From: Amoebidium appalachense
Taxonomy: Eukaryota; Ichthyosporea
DNA: 64,000 bases
Assembly: GCA_963693365.1 (NCBI GenBank)
Contig: CAVNZM010000007.1
Coordinates: 3,968,001 to 4,032,000 of the forward strand
Reading direction: 5' to 3'
The notes beneath the pieces were generated by a model, which ran no database searches, was not told where the DNA came from, and saw only the letters and a program-made list of their open reading frames with translations. Position numbers and translations under genes: made by a program. The first letter of the stretch is position 1, and each line of letters opens with the position of its first letter. Shown piece by piece: positions 38,637-51,802 of this stretch.

Positions 38637-41600
38637 ATGGGGAAAACATCCAGAGCAGCGTTGAAAACAGTTGTTTTAGGCCCAAGTTGTGTAGGCAAAA
38701 CGGCTCTGGTTCAACGGTTGGTTCTTGGCGTTTTCCTCGAAGATTACCAGGAGACACTAGAAGACGTATATAACAAAACTATCGTTCTGGGTGACGGTGT
38801 GCTTGTAGACCTTTGTGTCGTAGATTTAGGAGGTGCGCCCGTAGGCACTGCTAATACTTGGCATCCCCTGCTTGAAAGGCAAATCGCCCAGGCAGAGAAC
38901 GCGGACGCTGTCATTTTATGTTATTCCATTACCAACCGAACTTCACTTGACGAGGTAAGAAGCCCTTCTCACCCAGCTCAACTCTTTCAATTCCCGTTTT
39001 TCTAGTGTGAAAACTTGTATATGGTTTGTCACGCACACTTGCTCATCGGAAAATGGTGGTTGCTGAAAGAGCGATGTGTTCTTCTTTGAAGCAAATAGCA
39101 AAACACGTCAGATAAACATCGCGCTTTCAGCAAACATCATACAGGTCGTGGATCTTTTTCACACTTTCTGGATTACGTTTTGCTTGTACAGTCTTGGTGT
39201 AGCCGGGTGTTGCTTGCCATTGCATTTCCACGTTGGATAATATTGCGTTGGATACCCTGTTTATGTCTACTTAACATGCCGAAGAATATTAGGATGCTTT
39301 TGGATTCGTTTACTCATGCCGCCAAAGAGGAGACGTCACTTCTTCCCTCGTTCACAGGGACCTCTTGTTGGGTTCGCTGGTCGTCCCCCACCCTTCCCGT
39401 GACCCTCTTTTCACCTTCAGGCACACACTCTTGCTAATTATGGATATGTGCTGAACACAGCACACAAAAACAAACCAACTCAATAGTTTCATTCGTGTTG
39501 TTCTGGAGCCAGATATAGTGTACTGCTTTGGGAACGGAAATGCTTTATGGTGCTGCATGAGACAAGCCTCTCCTTTCTGGGCTAAAGTGGGACACTAGAT
39601 ACAGCTGGGTGCCAGTTTCTGGTGTGTCCCTTTTTTTTGTGCGCTCAATCGTACTTAACTATCTTTGCATCCATTTAACTATCTTTCCATCCGTCATCCT
39701 TAAAAACCCCATGCTTCACTTTTTATGCACATCACTGAATGGTCTTTTGAATGATCAAGTCAGATGTCAAACGCTATGGCAAAAGCAACGTCTGGGACTT
39801 TCATAGTTTTTCTTGCCTGAATTCCTCACCAAATATCGGTCGTGCATCTTCCGACTGTCGACCATGAGCCAATATAAGCAAACCAGCCTGGGCAACCTAA
39901 AAACTGGAAAGCGATAGTGGTGTAAGCAGTGTACTTGGTGAATTTTTATTCGAGCTGTTCCACTTAAGCTCTTAAGGGATATAGACGTATTCGCTAGTAT
40001 TATAAGATGGCAAAGCTTGACATACTACGTATGACATCAGAACCATAAAGGGCGCATCCACACCACTTCAAAGATTGCATTCGATGTTCTGGGCTTGTCA
40101 TAGTGTGTGTCCTGGTCATAACACACATTTCTGGTTCCGCTTTAGTTGTCCTGCTCTCACAGTTAGCTGGTTAAAAGTGCCAGTGAATAGGAAGCATTAA
40201 TAATGATGCTTTCGGAGACATATACATTGCGGCAAAGGACCGCAGAGAAATGGTGCTTTTTGGGGGGGAGGGGGGGAGAGGGGGAGAGGGAGAAGAGGGT
40301 AGAGGCTGGTGTGTTGTGTGTGTGTGTGTGTGTGTTGGGGGGAGGGGGGGAGGGTGATAACATGAATGGGATAGCAATATCACTCTCTGTAATCTCCGCC
40401 TTGGATCTGACGTGGGCGCCCTTACAGTGCATCAACGTCTACCGCAATGTCTTGGCAGCGAGGGGGGGTGAGCCTGTGCCGGCCATCCTTGTCGGCACGA
40501 TGCTGGACAACGACCACGACCGCCAGGTACGGACCGAAACGGCAAAGCGACTGAACGAACGGCTGGTGGTCAACCCGTGCCCGTTTCTGTTCATGGAGGT
40601 GTCTTCCCTCCACGGCAAGGCAATCAACGTGTTCTATGAGCTGGCGCGAGTGACATTGGCCTACCGGCAGCAAAATGCGGTGAATGCAGCGGTGGGCCCA
40701 GCGGCCAAGCGGATGTCAAGCAGCAGACCCCCCACGGCCCGCAACAGTGTCACGAGCAGCAGCACGGGTAGCGGGGCAGGTAGCACGCACGGCAGCGATG
40801 TGGACTTTGACCCCAACCTCACCGTCTCCTCTCGCGGCTCGAGCCGGCTATCGGCGACGCCGCACCTCAGTTCGACCAGTGCAGAATCTGCGGAGAGCCA
40901 GGACGCAAGCATATCATCGGGCGGGTCGACAAGATCGGCGCCTCTTCCCACTCGGTCTATGCTCAAGCGATCGGTATCAACGGGGTCCGTCAACCTCTCG
41001 GCCATGCCAGTCACCCGCACGTCATCCGGGGGTCCCAATCCGTTTAGGCAAAGTTTCCGCCATTCAGCGTCCGACAACCGGCAGTCGTTGGCCGAGAAAT
41101 CATCCTCAGGGATTATCACGGGCAGCATTCGACGAAGGTCCAGCACGATCCAACGGACGGCAAGCATGCGGCCCCGGGGGTTTAGTTCGCCTCAGATCAT
41201 GAATAACCAGACGGGCCCGCAGCCCACGCCCATGCAAGTGGTACAGAGCCAGCCGGATTCACCACCAACAGAGACCGAAGAAGACCAGATCACGGAGCAC
41301 CACCGCTCGTTCAGTGCGTCGGACGTGCGCAGGCAAGCGCTCGAGCAACCACGTTTGATGCGGAGATCGGAGACGGCCGGAAGATTAACACCCCAGACAC
41401 CACCACTGAGCGACATCGACAAGAGGAAGGGAAAGAGCGAGCAGTCGCTGGCTGAAAGGGTAAAGCTGGAGGTTGAGAGCAACCTGGGCACACGGTTTGA
41501 GAGTGTCCCAACGGTGGCAATGCGGGAGAAACTAGCAGCGGCAATGGCGGCGGATACGGTTAAGAAGGCACAAAACGACAAGGAGGAGCCTTACATGGTC

Positions 41601-42437
41601 CGGAGGAAAAACTTCCGGAAAAGCTGGCGGCACTCCACGCGGGCCCTTCCACACGCGTTTTCCGACGATCTGTGGCTCGAGGTTCGACCCGACGAGTTCG
41701 GTATCAGGGAGGATGTGGGAACGAGCGGCGCAAGTGACCCGGGAGTTCCAATGGTCAAATCGGCGCTGGCAGCGGTGGGAGAAAACGATGCCGGTGACCA
41801 CTCTCTTGAGCACTTGCCTGAGCAACCACAGCGTGCTGACATGGTTGTTCCACGGCCAGCCCCAAGGCCAGCATCGCTCGGTGTGAAATCAGCCCCCCGG
41901 CCCGTTAGCCGGCCCATTAGCCAGGGAGATTCGAACGCAAACAGCCCCACGGCGGCGACCACGCCAACAAACTCGGCTCCACAGGTCAATCGTCAGTCGG
42001 TGCACGAGGGTGGTGTTGTTGATACGGAGGAGGTGGATGAGGAGGAACTCGAGGTGGTCGGGTCGGAGGATAGCGGCCGGGACATTCATGACGGCGAAAA
42101 CGAGGGGGAAACGAGCCCCCATCCGTCTTCCTCCTCTTCCTCGGCACCCGTGGACGGAAATACCCCTGCCGGTTCAAAAACCCCAAAGACCCCAAGGCTG
42201 GGATTCATCGGACGGTCTCTTTTGCGCATGAGCACCCGATCGACAAAGAGCACGATGTCGGACACGGTCGAGACCCCGATTGAGAGCACGACGAGTAGCG
42301 ATTCGTCAGAGCCCTCCAGCCCCGAGTACAAAAAACACAGAAAGGAGAAGGCAAGCAGCCTGCTTGGTTCGCTTAAGCGGGCGTCTGGCAAGCGGACGAG
42401 CGGGGCAAAGTCGGAGCCTGCGGTGGTGGTCGCTTAG
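38637..42437 (+). CDS. Atypical Ras-like small GTPase with long Ser/Thr-rich C-terminal tail (2 exons)
   Basis: Exons 38637-38954 and 40428-42437, joined in phase 0 (E|gtaaga ... cttacag|C), 775 aa. Residues 10-165 are a Ras-family G domain: P-loop G15-PSCVGKT, effector loop YQETLEDVY with the switch I Thr (about 40), D-L-G-G at 63-66, and hydrophobic strands VILCYSI and AILVG. Key positions are altered. The residue matching Ras Gln61 is Ala67 (DLGGA). The NKxD motif reads TMLD, keeping only Asp, and the SAK motif reads SSL. Slow GTP hydrolysis and weakened guanine binding are predicted. The remaining roughly 600 residues are low-complexity, rich in Ser, Thr, Pro and Arg with many RxxS sites. 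They include one likely helical, acidic/basic patch (SLAERVKLEVESN). No CAAX box is present (ends AVVVA). The family cannot be named more closely than Ras/Rap/Rerg-like. Confidence 0.85.
38955..40427 (+). other. Intron of the Ras-like gene
   Basis: 1.47 kb of AT-rich unique DNA with one G-rich patch and (GT)n at 40261-40350. Unlike the other genes' introns it has no long C-run or CA array at its borders. A long frame reaching back to 40203 is intron read-through. Confidence 0.8.
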
Positions 42438-42814
42438 GTATGCCATTGCCCCCTTGCCATTGGTTTACCGTTTTAGATCCTTGTTCTGTAGCGTATGAGA
42501 AACGGTATGTGGTTGTTTTATCTTTCCGAATGCACCGGTTCATGTAGCGACATTAATGGAAACTACTTAGACTGGGCACGTATGTGCTGCAAAAACCTGT
42601 TGTTTGTGCTTAGTTTTGTATTCCTGTGTTCAAAATCATATGCGAAAGTTTAGTATTGTTTGATTTCATAATGTTCGTTTTGGTTGATGATTGTCTGACA
42701 AGGAGAGAGAGGTTTTGTTGTAGGTGCATGTGTTGTATAGGTAATGTTCTTAACTTCATATCGTTTATACACACCACACGAACCTAGACACACGCTACAT
42801 CACATCACGCCATA

Positions 42815-42850
<36 letters not shown>

Positions 42851-43244
42851 GCATGCACACATACACGGACACGGACACGGACACACCACACACATGTACA
42901 CACACGTACACGCATGTCACGTCTTTTCCCATCCATCGAATGCCCCAGTCTTCTTGTTGTACCCCCTCACTGTATGGTATGAGCTTGAGTGGCTGCCGGG
43001 AGCATGCCCATAACCGTTTAGTGGCTTAGTTATCATGCACAAGTACCAGTATTAACAGTATATTATTGCTTATCCTGTAGCTACAACATCGCATGTAACA
43101 ACATGCAGGTGTGCCAACATAGTCAAGCCAGAGCCGCATGAGCCGGGACAATAGGGCCGGCTGTGCAGCAAACGTCATATATAATGAAGCTAATGTGCTG
43201 CTATGTAAGCTCCATATGTAAGTATGTATGTATGCCAAAGAGTA

Positions 43245-43250
43245 AATAAA
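43245..43250 (+). terminator. Poly(A) signal AATAAA of the Ras-like gene
   Basis: AATAAA about 810 bases downstream of the stop at 42437. The intervening 3' UTR holds a short CA/GGACAC repeat (42820-42890). Confidence 0.45.
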
Positions 43251-43891
43251 CTCACTGGTTTTATGTCTGCGGCAGCTGAACACAGCAGCTCCTGCTTTCC
43301 TGGTAGTTTTTTACATTCCCACCTTCCCTGTTTCCAAGATTTAGCTTTCCCTGAATCCCTCTCCATCCCTCCCCCCTCCCCCCCTCCCCAGCCCAGAAAC
43401 ACCCCAGTCACACACACACAACGCCATCCAGGCCACTGCACCACCATCACCTTTCTCGGGCGCTCACACACGTGCATTCAATGCTCACAGTCAACCCCCC
43501 TCCCCCTCCCCCTCGCGAGCTCCCCCCCTCCCCGCCTCTTCGCCTGGCCACCACTAGGCAATCTCACCGAAAGGCCCTAGGGCTAATAGCTACCTCCCGC
43601 CTCAGCACATGTCCTTGATCTACGAAGTATACACAGACACGTGACCACACATCTACTCAAACGCACCCACAAAAACACATGCACATGCAGTCATTAGCAT
43701 GTGCAAGCGCAAACACACAAGACACACCCACACAACACGGCCGTACGTACGTGCACACAGTTTCGACCGCGTGTACAACTGAATACGCACACTAGCCGGA
43801 TCTCGAGACTGTGGTCAGCAAAATCCAACCTCCTTCTCACTTGCCCCCCCCCCCCCCCCCAAAAAAAAAAAAAAAAAGGAAAAGTGGTGGT

Positions 43892-43937
<46 letters not shown>

Positions 43938-44100
43938 TGTGTGGGGGGGTGGGGGGGGGGGGGGGGGGGGGGGGACAAAACTGCTTTAAAAACCTCCAAA
44001 ATACCATGACCCAATAATCAAAAAACCCATCCTTTTTTTTTTTGCGTGGAGCGGGACATCAGTTTCGGTCTCATATAGTGTAGATGGCATGCTGGTGTGG
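43251..44100. other. Intergenic, C-run/A-run, (GT)n and poly(G)
   Basis: C-run into A-run (43844-43878), (GT)n (43890-43941), G-run (43950-43974). No gene is recognised. Confidence 0.7.
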
Positions 44101-44563
44101 ATAACTCTTACTTTATTAGCAAAATGTCTGGAACTTCGACCATCCAGCTAAATACAAGGTGTATTGGATTAAATCATACATCGTTGAAATTTCGTGAATT
44201 TTCTCCCCTGGCCCGGACTCGGACCGTAACCGGCCGTGTACTATAGGAATGACAGGAGAGCCTACTAGACTAAGTATATAATTATGATACCATTTTTCAT
44301 TCTCCATAAGCAAAAAACACTACTGTCTTGAGTCTTGACAATGTGTGGCTTGCAATTGCTAGTCACACTACCTCGGAGTCCGGCCTAGGCATAATACGGG
44401 GAGAATTTCCGGATTCCCACCACTAAAGCTTCCCGTCCCCTACGTCCTAGGAATATCCCCCCCTCCCCCCCCCCCCCCCCCCCTTCTCCCCCCCCCCCCC
44501 CCCCCCCCACCACCACCACCACCGTGCACGGTGACCCCCCCCCCCCCCCCCCCCCCCACCCCC

Positions 44564-44603
<40 letters not shown>

Positions 44604-45761
44604 ACCACCACCACCATGGAACCAACGGTATTTGCCACCAGTCCACTGATAACCGAACTCCCCCCCCCTCAAGGACCTCCACCCCCCAGCATGATGGCAG
44701 GTGTTGTCCAATTAAAGATAACCAATCATCTAGAAACAATGTAGTATAAAATAAACGCTCTCGGGAAATAGATGTTGTTACGACAAAGAAAGCTCTTTAG
44801 ATTTGGAGGGGCGATAAGTTGAAAACATCGCTACAAGCTCAGTCAGTAAAAGATGTCATATTAGCCTCCTACCCCCCCCCCCCCCCTCCTCCTCCTCCTC
44901 TCCCGGGGCCCCCTCACTCCCCCCTCTCCCCCCTACTAATATTAACTCACACTGATGTCGTCACCATCCTATTCTTACTCCCTTTCTTAACGAGCACTCT
45001 CATCTACATGTGCGTTGGACTTCTGGCAGATCCCCCCCCCCCCCCCCCCCTCCCTCCTTCTCACTTGAAGTGCCACCCACCCACCCACTCATGCACGACA
45101 ACACATTAGGCGGCACCCCGTCATTTCAAGAAAACCGCACTTTATTTGTAACTACTGCCCATGCCCCTAACCCACAATGTCATATAAACTGTTACGTCGA
45201 GGGGCATTGGAATAATCGTTGATGCTGCAGCACATTAAAATTCAATTTCATCACATTTTCATCCCATCGATCAAGAATACGGCGTGCACATTTAGAACAG
45301 ACTGAACTTAAACGAAAAGCATGCACTCTTGTTCCTTTGTGCAGCATCAATCCTTGGAGTCTCCCTGTACACCTACCGTACGCTCTGAACATTCCCCTTT
45401 CAGAAACCTTCGGGACCCCCCCACCCCGTATACACCCCACTTCCCCCTCCGGGACCCCTGCCCGTCCTCGGGCAGCGCCCACCTCCAGATCTCTCCTCCC
45501 AGCCGGTCCCTTCCCCCCCCACCCCCCCCCCCTCCCCCCGGGCCGGCCCTAATCCCCATCTTCCATTTTACCCGGCCTCCTCCAGGTTACACACACGCGC
45601 GCGCGCGTGTGCGCGAGCGCTGTGCTCTACAGTGTAGTCTAAGACTCGCACTTGTACATGCGCACACACAGTCACACATGCACAGACACACACGCAAACA
45701 TACATACACCCACAGTACCCCCGACACACACACACACACACTCTCTCTCTCTCTCTCTCTC

Positions 45762-45804
<43 letters not shown>

Positions 45805-45995
45805 ACTCTTTCTCTGATCTCACATGCACACTCAGCCAGTATTTGGCTGCCTATGGGGCGAAACGTAAAAGCCGCCATTTTCTTTTTTTGCCTCAAAGGA
45901 ACTGACCCCCCCCACCCAGTTTCCCAGTATCTCCCCAACATTAGTCCTAATGTGATCTCCCCCCCCTCCCCCCCCCCCCCCCCCAAACTCCCGCT

Positions 45996-46040
<45 letters not shown>

Positions 46041-46218
46041 AAATAAATATGCACAACGGTTCCTCCAAGTCTCAACCCTTCGCATCTCGACCAGCGAATG
46101 GTCATGGCATTTAAAACCCCTGCTGTGAATCTTGAATATGCTTAGACCCGGCAATCCACCAATATCTATATTGCTATCTCCAGCCAAAAATTTCGGAATG
46201 ACTCTGTTTTAGTTAGGT

Positions 46219-46252
<34 letters not shown>

Positions 46253-46734
46253 CCCCCCGCCCTCCTCACTTCCACCGATGGGAAAGACCCTCCCCCCCAA
46301 ACCTTCCTCCCCCCCCCCCCCCCCCCCCCCCCCCTCCCCCCCCTCACCACTCCCCTCCCCGCTTCCACTTGGGGGGAGGGGGGAGGGGGGCCGGGGGGGG
46401 AAGGGGTTGGCCCCAGCTTCTGTTTCCATCCTCACCTCAGTGTGGTTATTTCATTTATATTATTTGATCACTTTAATGAACATCTCCACATTTACCCACG
46501 CACACACACACACACACGCGCGCATGCATGCACGCACATGCACCCCCCCCCCTTAAACTTGCTACTACCCCTCCCCTGGCTTCAAAATCAATGCCCCCTA
46601 TGTGCGTGTGTGTGTGCGTGTGCGTGTGCGTGTGCGTGTGTGTGTGTGTGCGTGCGTGCGTGAATGGGTGCGTGAGTGGGTGTGTGAGGATTGACTAGAA
46701 AAGAAAAAAACATCCATATCGCCCGTCTGTGTTT
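44101..46734. other. Intergenic, poly(C), (CA)n and (CT)n rich
   Basis: C-runs at 44466-44508, 44534-44557, 44873-44886, 45031-45050, 45766-45804, 45970-45984 and 45998-46026, with CA or CT blocks attached. Two copies of a CGGACTCGG/CCGAGTCCGG word in opposite orientation (44214, 44372) bracket about 170 bases. They resemble the GAGTCCGGG words near 36225, a possible shared mobile fragment. No gene is recognised. Confidence 0.6.
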
Positions 46735-46800
46735 GTGTTACGGTGGGTCAGTCCGACGGTGGCTTCAGATACTACCCTGATCGCTCGGGGTTCGAAATGT
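46735..46800 (+). mobile_element. Possible tRNA-derived SINE head
   Basis: GGTGGGTCAGTCCGACGG resembles a pol III A box, and GGGGTTCGAAATG is a good B box about 45 bases further on, the right spacing for a tRNA-type internal promoter. No intact cloverleaf is drawn. The right boundary is unclear. Confidence 0.35.
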
Positions 46801-47037
46801 GACCTCACTCCGCCCAGGCCGTCTTTTTTTCAGACTCACAGCTGCAGGCAGCAGCTGTGATCGAGACCGGGTGCGTGCTGCGTGGACGACTCGGTCACTG
46901 AGCGTACGTACAGCTTGAAACTTGAAAAAACTTTCCTAGAAACGGATAGGTCAGGTTGTGGCGAAAGTGTGTGCATAACCCATCATTGAACCTGACAGGC
47001 TGACGGAACTTCGCGGCCGGACGGCAAGTAACATGCC

Positions 47038-47768
47038 ATGGACCCGTTTGAACGTAAGCGTCACATAGACGGCTCAGTGCACTTTCAGTCGGATGATCAG
47101 CGAATTTCAACTAGCAGGGCAGGGGAAAAAATGACACCAGCTGGTATGATCCTGCGAGCTTGCCTCCTCCGCCCAGTGGTACACGCATATGGTGCACAGA
47201 CGCACAGTGGCATGCCATTCCACGGCCGTGCACTCGTCAAGGCTTCAAGTGGCGGTAGCAGTAATCCTTTTATCATTCAGGCACCTTCGCGATGATGACA
47301 CCCACAAGCATACCTGTGAACTCACCAGGGCCTTTACTATTCCATGCACGCCACATCTTCACCTGTGCAACCGATCCACTTATTGAATTTCTTCACTTGT
47401 GCACGATACCACCAGTCTAGTCTCTCACGATTATCATACCATGGCATGCACCTCTATTTGGCAATCACCTCAGTTTTATTTTCTTACGTTTCTCCATTCT
47501 GCCAGACATATCAGTTGCGGAGGTGCAACCAGGCCTTCTTCTTGGGGTCAATCTGAGGGTTCAGGTGGTGTCTCACCTCATGACACTAAGTATGCCCCAC
47601 TCCTTCCCCAAACCTATTGTTACGTTTTCTTTCCGAAACGTGACAAGCAGAACAGCCCTTTCGTTAACCAGCCCCCCCCACCCCCCCAACCCCCACACCC
47701 ACCCCCTCCCCCCCGGGGGACCCCTACCCCCCTTCTCCCCCTCCCCCTCCCAGCCCCTACCCCTTCCC

Positions 47769-47809
<41 letters not shown>

Positions 47810-49320
47810 CCTCCCCCCCCCTCCCCCCTCTCCCTCTCTCCCTCCCTCTCTCTCTGTTTGTCTCTCTCTCTCATTCCCCGAGGCTCTGTCTGTCTCTCTC
47901 TTTGAGTCTCTCTCTCTACTCCCCCCCCCCCCCCCCCCTTTCGTCTCGTTTCGGCCTCAGGCCCCTCCCTTCCCTCACATCCTTCACTGCTGTCCTGGCT
48001 TGCATATGCTGCTAAGTTCACTATCTGACGTTAGAAGTGGCGGTGCTAACCAGACACGATTTTGTACTGTGAATTGGAAGGTGAGCACATCTGCAAAAAT
48101 AGAGTCTTGGTCCCACTCACACAGCCATAGACACCATCTGTTTTTCTAACTCGTTCATTCAGGCGATCAGCATGGTCAGCAGTTTTCTGAGCACGTCGTC
48201 GGGGACAGCACTGGCACTATCATCCTAAAAACCGTAAACGGTAGCCCTCCCCCGCTTACAACCCCCCCTCCCCCCTCCCCCCCACCACCACCACCACCAC
48301 CGCCACCGCCCTCTTTCTGTCCGCTTCGTTCCCCTCTCTCCCTCCGTCCCTTCCTCTCTTACTCTCTCTCTCTCCAACCTGGAACTTGACCTCGAGCTCG
48401 CCAGGCGGCCTTCTTTGCTTCCTTGAGCCCCCCCCCCCCCCCCCCCCCCCCCCCTCTCTCTCTCCCCTCCCCACCCCCCACCCCCCACCCCCCTTCTCCT
48501 TCTCACTGTCTCTTTCCCCGAGGCTCTCTCCCTTTCCCTCTCCCTCTCTCTATCTGAGACTTTCTCTTGTCTTCCCTTGCGCGCAAGAATGTATCTATGC
48601 CCTATACACAAACTGCACCCTTTTTTCATTCCACACTCTGCAAATGCTCAGTGTTTCTATACTTTCACTACTCAATGTCCTTGGTTCTGCACACACCTGC
48701 TCCCCTCTCAGTTACACACATCCACGTGGTTGCTGACCCCCCCCCCCCCCCCCCCAAACACCCCTTACCCCTCCTCCTTCCCCTCTGCAGATAGAAAATT
48801 TTAAGCTGAAAGCACCTTCACTCCACCTTTCCCCCCCCCCCCCCCCACCCCCCCGTCCACATGCACACAAACACCATCGATTTTAGCGGCAGCCGCATCA
48901 GATTCTCTGTATCTACGAACACAAACGAAACATGTCGTACACTCTTTCAACTGGCACACGCAGGCATGTGCACAAACATACACCCAAGAAGACAGACTTA
49001 CATGTGAACACACGCACGGACACACTTACACAGCCACCAACTCACACAAGCGCTAACAACCTGCTTACACACATGCAGCACCTTCGTCCCTTCTGCGACC
49101 AGGACAGAGCATAGAGGTGCACATCGCGTGTCCAGAGATAGTCAGTGGGCAGCTTCGAGTTGCAGCAACCACCCCACACTCGAAAATTACGGCAAGCCCA
49201 GTAAAGGTAATGGCGTGCATGGAGCCAAACCACTCGGATGTCCACTTCGAATATGAGGAGTTAATATTAGACGGCCGCAATCAAGCGGGCAGGTCAAAGG
49301 TGCAAGGCCATGTTAACTGA
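47038..49320 (+). CDS. Small OB-fold-like protein (five short exons)
   Basis: Exons 47038-47053, 47515-47589, 48054-48080, 48163-48240, 49103-49320. All borders are GT/AG and all phases agree: 414 nt, 137 aa. The protein starts MDPFE-LAEVQPGLLLGVNLRVQVV. It continues with a polar loop (CELEGDQHGQQF), then VVGDSTGTIIL, GQSIEVHIACPE and SGQLRVAATT. This order (VQPG-strand, D-x-TG-x-I strand, G-x-x-I-x-V strand, G-x-L-R-V strand) is that of the single OB-fold seen in SOSS-B/hSSB-type and plant At4g28440-type nucleic-acid binders. The last 35 residues have no known counterpart. The first exon has 16 coding bases and the third 27, so conventional ORF scans miss the gene. Binding to ssDNA or RNA is inferred. 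The gene ends 3.7 kb before the first recognised Cbl exon on the same strand. Confidence 0.6.
47763..47935. repeat. (CT)n and C-run in intron 2 of the OB-fold gene
   Basis: TC/CT dinucleotide repeats with CCCT interruptions followed by a C-run. They translate as Ser-Leu-Pro repeats in two frames. Confidence 0.9.
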
Positions 49321-49619
49321 CTGGTATAATGTTTTGCTTTTGTATTTTCCCTGTTGATTCAGTGTGTCGAAAAGTATTTGTTATTATATCTGCGCGGATA
49401 ATTTTTGAAACCAGGACTTGCATTAGGCTGCTCGTTTATTAATTCAACTGACTGTTTGTGCTATTATACTGCAACATCGTTTTTGTTTGGAACACATTGA
49501 GAGAACCTCAGTTTAGTCTATCCCCATCTATGTGGCTTGAACGGAATATGTGCACAAAGCACACTTGACTTTGGTTAGTGAGTGTTTGTTATAGACATGC
49601 GCCCGTTTCACACCAGCAA

Positions 49620-49625
49620 AATAAA
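49620..49625 (+). terminator. Poly(A) signal AATAAA of the OB-fold gene
   Basis: AATAAA 300 bases after the stop at 49320, in AT-rich unique DNA. Confidence 0.55.
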
Positions 49626-50700
49626 CCATAATGTAGCATGAAGTTCTAGGCCGTTGCACCTTCCTGCCAAGTTAGTACGGAGGCACACGACGTTGCATCA
49701 CCGATATACGGCAAACTCCCTCTCCAGCTGGTTTTCACCAACATCATTGCTAAGTAAGGCCAAATAAAGTCATCTTTCATATTCTTGTGCCTTTTATTGT
49801 AGGTGGCAGCCGCTGCTTCGCTCTGAAATACTGTACATCTGGGCCCCTTGTGACTTTCCTTTTCTTCGTTTTTTATTTTATTTTATTTTATTTTGTTGTT
49901 GTTGTTGTTGTTGTTGGAGCTTGCAAAAGAGATTTTCGAACCATGGAAAAGCGATGCGAAGTAAGCCAATGGAAGTGGTGTACCAATCAGATGCTTCCAG
50001 CACTAGCAGGCTGTCAGCAGCTAAAATGAGTTTTAACAGTAAGCCATGTGTAGTTTAGTAAACCAACAGTATTGTGCTTTGAAATATATATAAAATTTAT
50101 ACCTATATGCCACTTAAAGTCACTCGCTCTGAATCGGAGCTACAACCCTCGCACCAACCGTTCAACTTGCCAGTAGCCTACACAGGCCGGCCTGCAACAG
50201 GAAACACCACGAAAAAAAGAACTCTGGTTTCGACCAACAGATTTACCGGCATACGACTGAAAATCTAGGGGCCTATTTAGTAAGAGAAATATGGGAAGGG
50301 CCGTTATTATCTCTAACTACCTATAGTAGTGGATAATCCTTTGGACCAGGTTCCAAAGACTGACAAGTCGCTCACAACGGTTAACGTTGCAGAGTCCAGA
50401 GCGCTAGTACGTAGTAAGATTCAAGTGGCACATGACCGCATAAGTTAAGTTAGTTTTGTCTTAAACAAGAACAAATTTTTTCGAATATCTGCGATACTGC
50501 ACATTCACAGTTGCAATGAGCCGCGCAACCGGGGTAGAGATTTACACATGTTCAGCATGAACATTCAAGGTTAGCTCATACAAGGACCCCAAATGATGGT
50601 CACAGGTAGCCTGTTGGCACAAGCAACTCTGCTTAAGCTCCAAGAATATTGAGGGGGACATACTAGCTTGAAGAGTGGAGAGATAAAAAATTTTTTTTAA
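49626..50700. other. Intergenic, nothing recognised
   Basis: Unique AT-rich DNA. A (TTTTA)n and (TTG)n microsatellite lies at 49869-49916. The 5' exon(s) of the Cbl gene may lie somewhere in 49.6-52.9 kb but could not be identified. Confidence 0.6.
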
Positions 50701-50718
50701 AAAAAAATTTCTTCGTTT

Positions 50719-50731
50719 TTTTTTTTTTTTT

Positions 50732-50762
<31 letters not shown>

Positions 50763-50790
50763 GGAGGGAGGGAGGGGGGAGGGGGAGGGA
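50719..50790. repeat. Poly(T)/poly(G) compound tract
   Basis: T-run of about 23 bases directly followed by a G-run of about 23 bases and GGGA repeats. This is the same T-then-G order as at 27412 and 30478. Confidence 0.95.
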
Positions 50791-50905
50791 GACACCTCTC
50801 AGAGGATGTGCACATTTACAGAAGCGTGCACCGTGCATGCACTACGCATGTGCATGAAGAAGACACCCCCATTGGGCGTTTGCATACCAACACACACGCG
50901 CGCAT

Positions 50906-50907
<2 letters not shown>

Positions 50908-50970
<63 letters not shown>

Positions 50971-51006
50971 CACACACGCACGCACACACGCACGCACACA
51001 CGCACA

Positions 51007-51038
<32 letters not shown>
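50908..51038. repeat. (CA)n array
   Basis: Pure CA (50908-50968), then (CGCACA) interrupted repeats and CA again. Confidence 0.95.
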
Positions 51039-51040
<2 letters not shown>

Positions 51041-51570
51041 CACACAATATATTTTACCAGTGCGTACAGGAATACAAACCCAGCTCTGCTTGAAACAGGT
51101 GGTCTGCTGGGTGGTGTTGGCATCCAGCGAAAAAGTGTTATGAGTCGATGCCGTAGTCATGTGTAACACAGTAACCCCCGGACCGAAGTTCCGTGTAGTG
51201 GCCACCTCATGAAAGCTACAGTCCTCGGCTCAAGGACAAATTTACACCAGTTTTTAGATTATTATTATTATTATTATTATTTAGCAATATACGGATGCAA
51301 ACACACCAATATATATACCTCCAAATTACGATGTTGTGCAGTAGTGATTAATGGTAAACAAAAGTTCCGAACCTTTTATATACGGTAACCCATGTTTTGT
51401 GCAGATTATTGAGAGTTATACGACCTGTACAGCCCGTGGGCAACCATGACTACGATAAAGAACCGACTAAAACATATGCTGGACGAGCATGCGGGTATGT
51501 AGTACACACCGTGCACACACAAACACCGGACAGTGACACAGAGAGACACAAAACCGTGCACACCCATACA

Positions 51571-51802
<232 letters not shown>

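Noticed and set aside
40203-40427. Upstream part of the 744-codon frame as the start of a separate gene
   Set aside because: It is G-rich and GT-repeat intron sequence. The G-domain half encoded at 38637-38954 joins in phase at 40428.
46735-46810. Functional tRNA gene
   Set aside because: Boxes A and B are present but no complementary acceptor or anticodon stems could be paired; at most a SINE head.
48790-48835. Exon IENFKLKA... in the OB-fold gene
   Set aside because: A good acceptor and tempting similarity to the OB loop, but there is no donor within reach, and the frame from the previous exon meets a stop at once.
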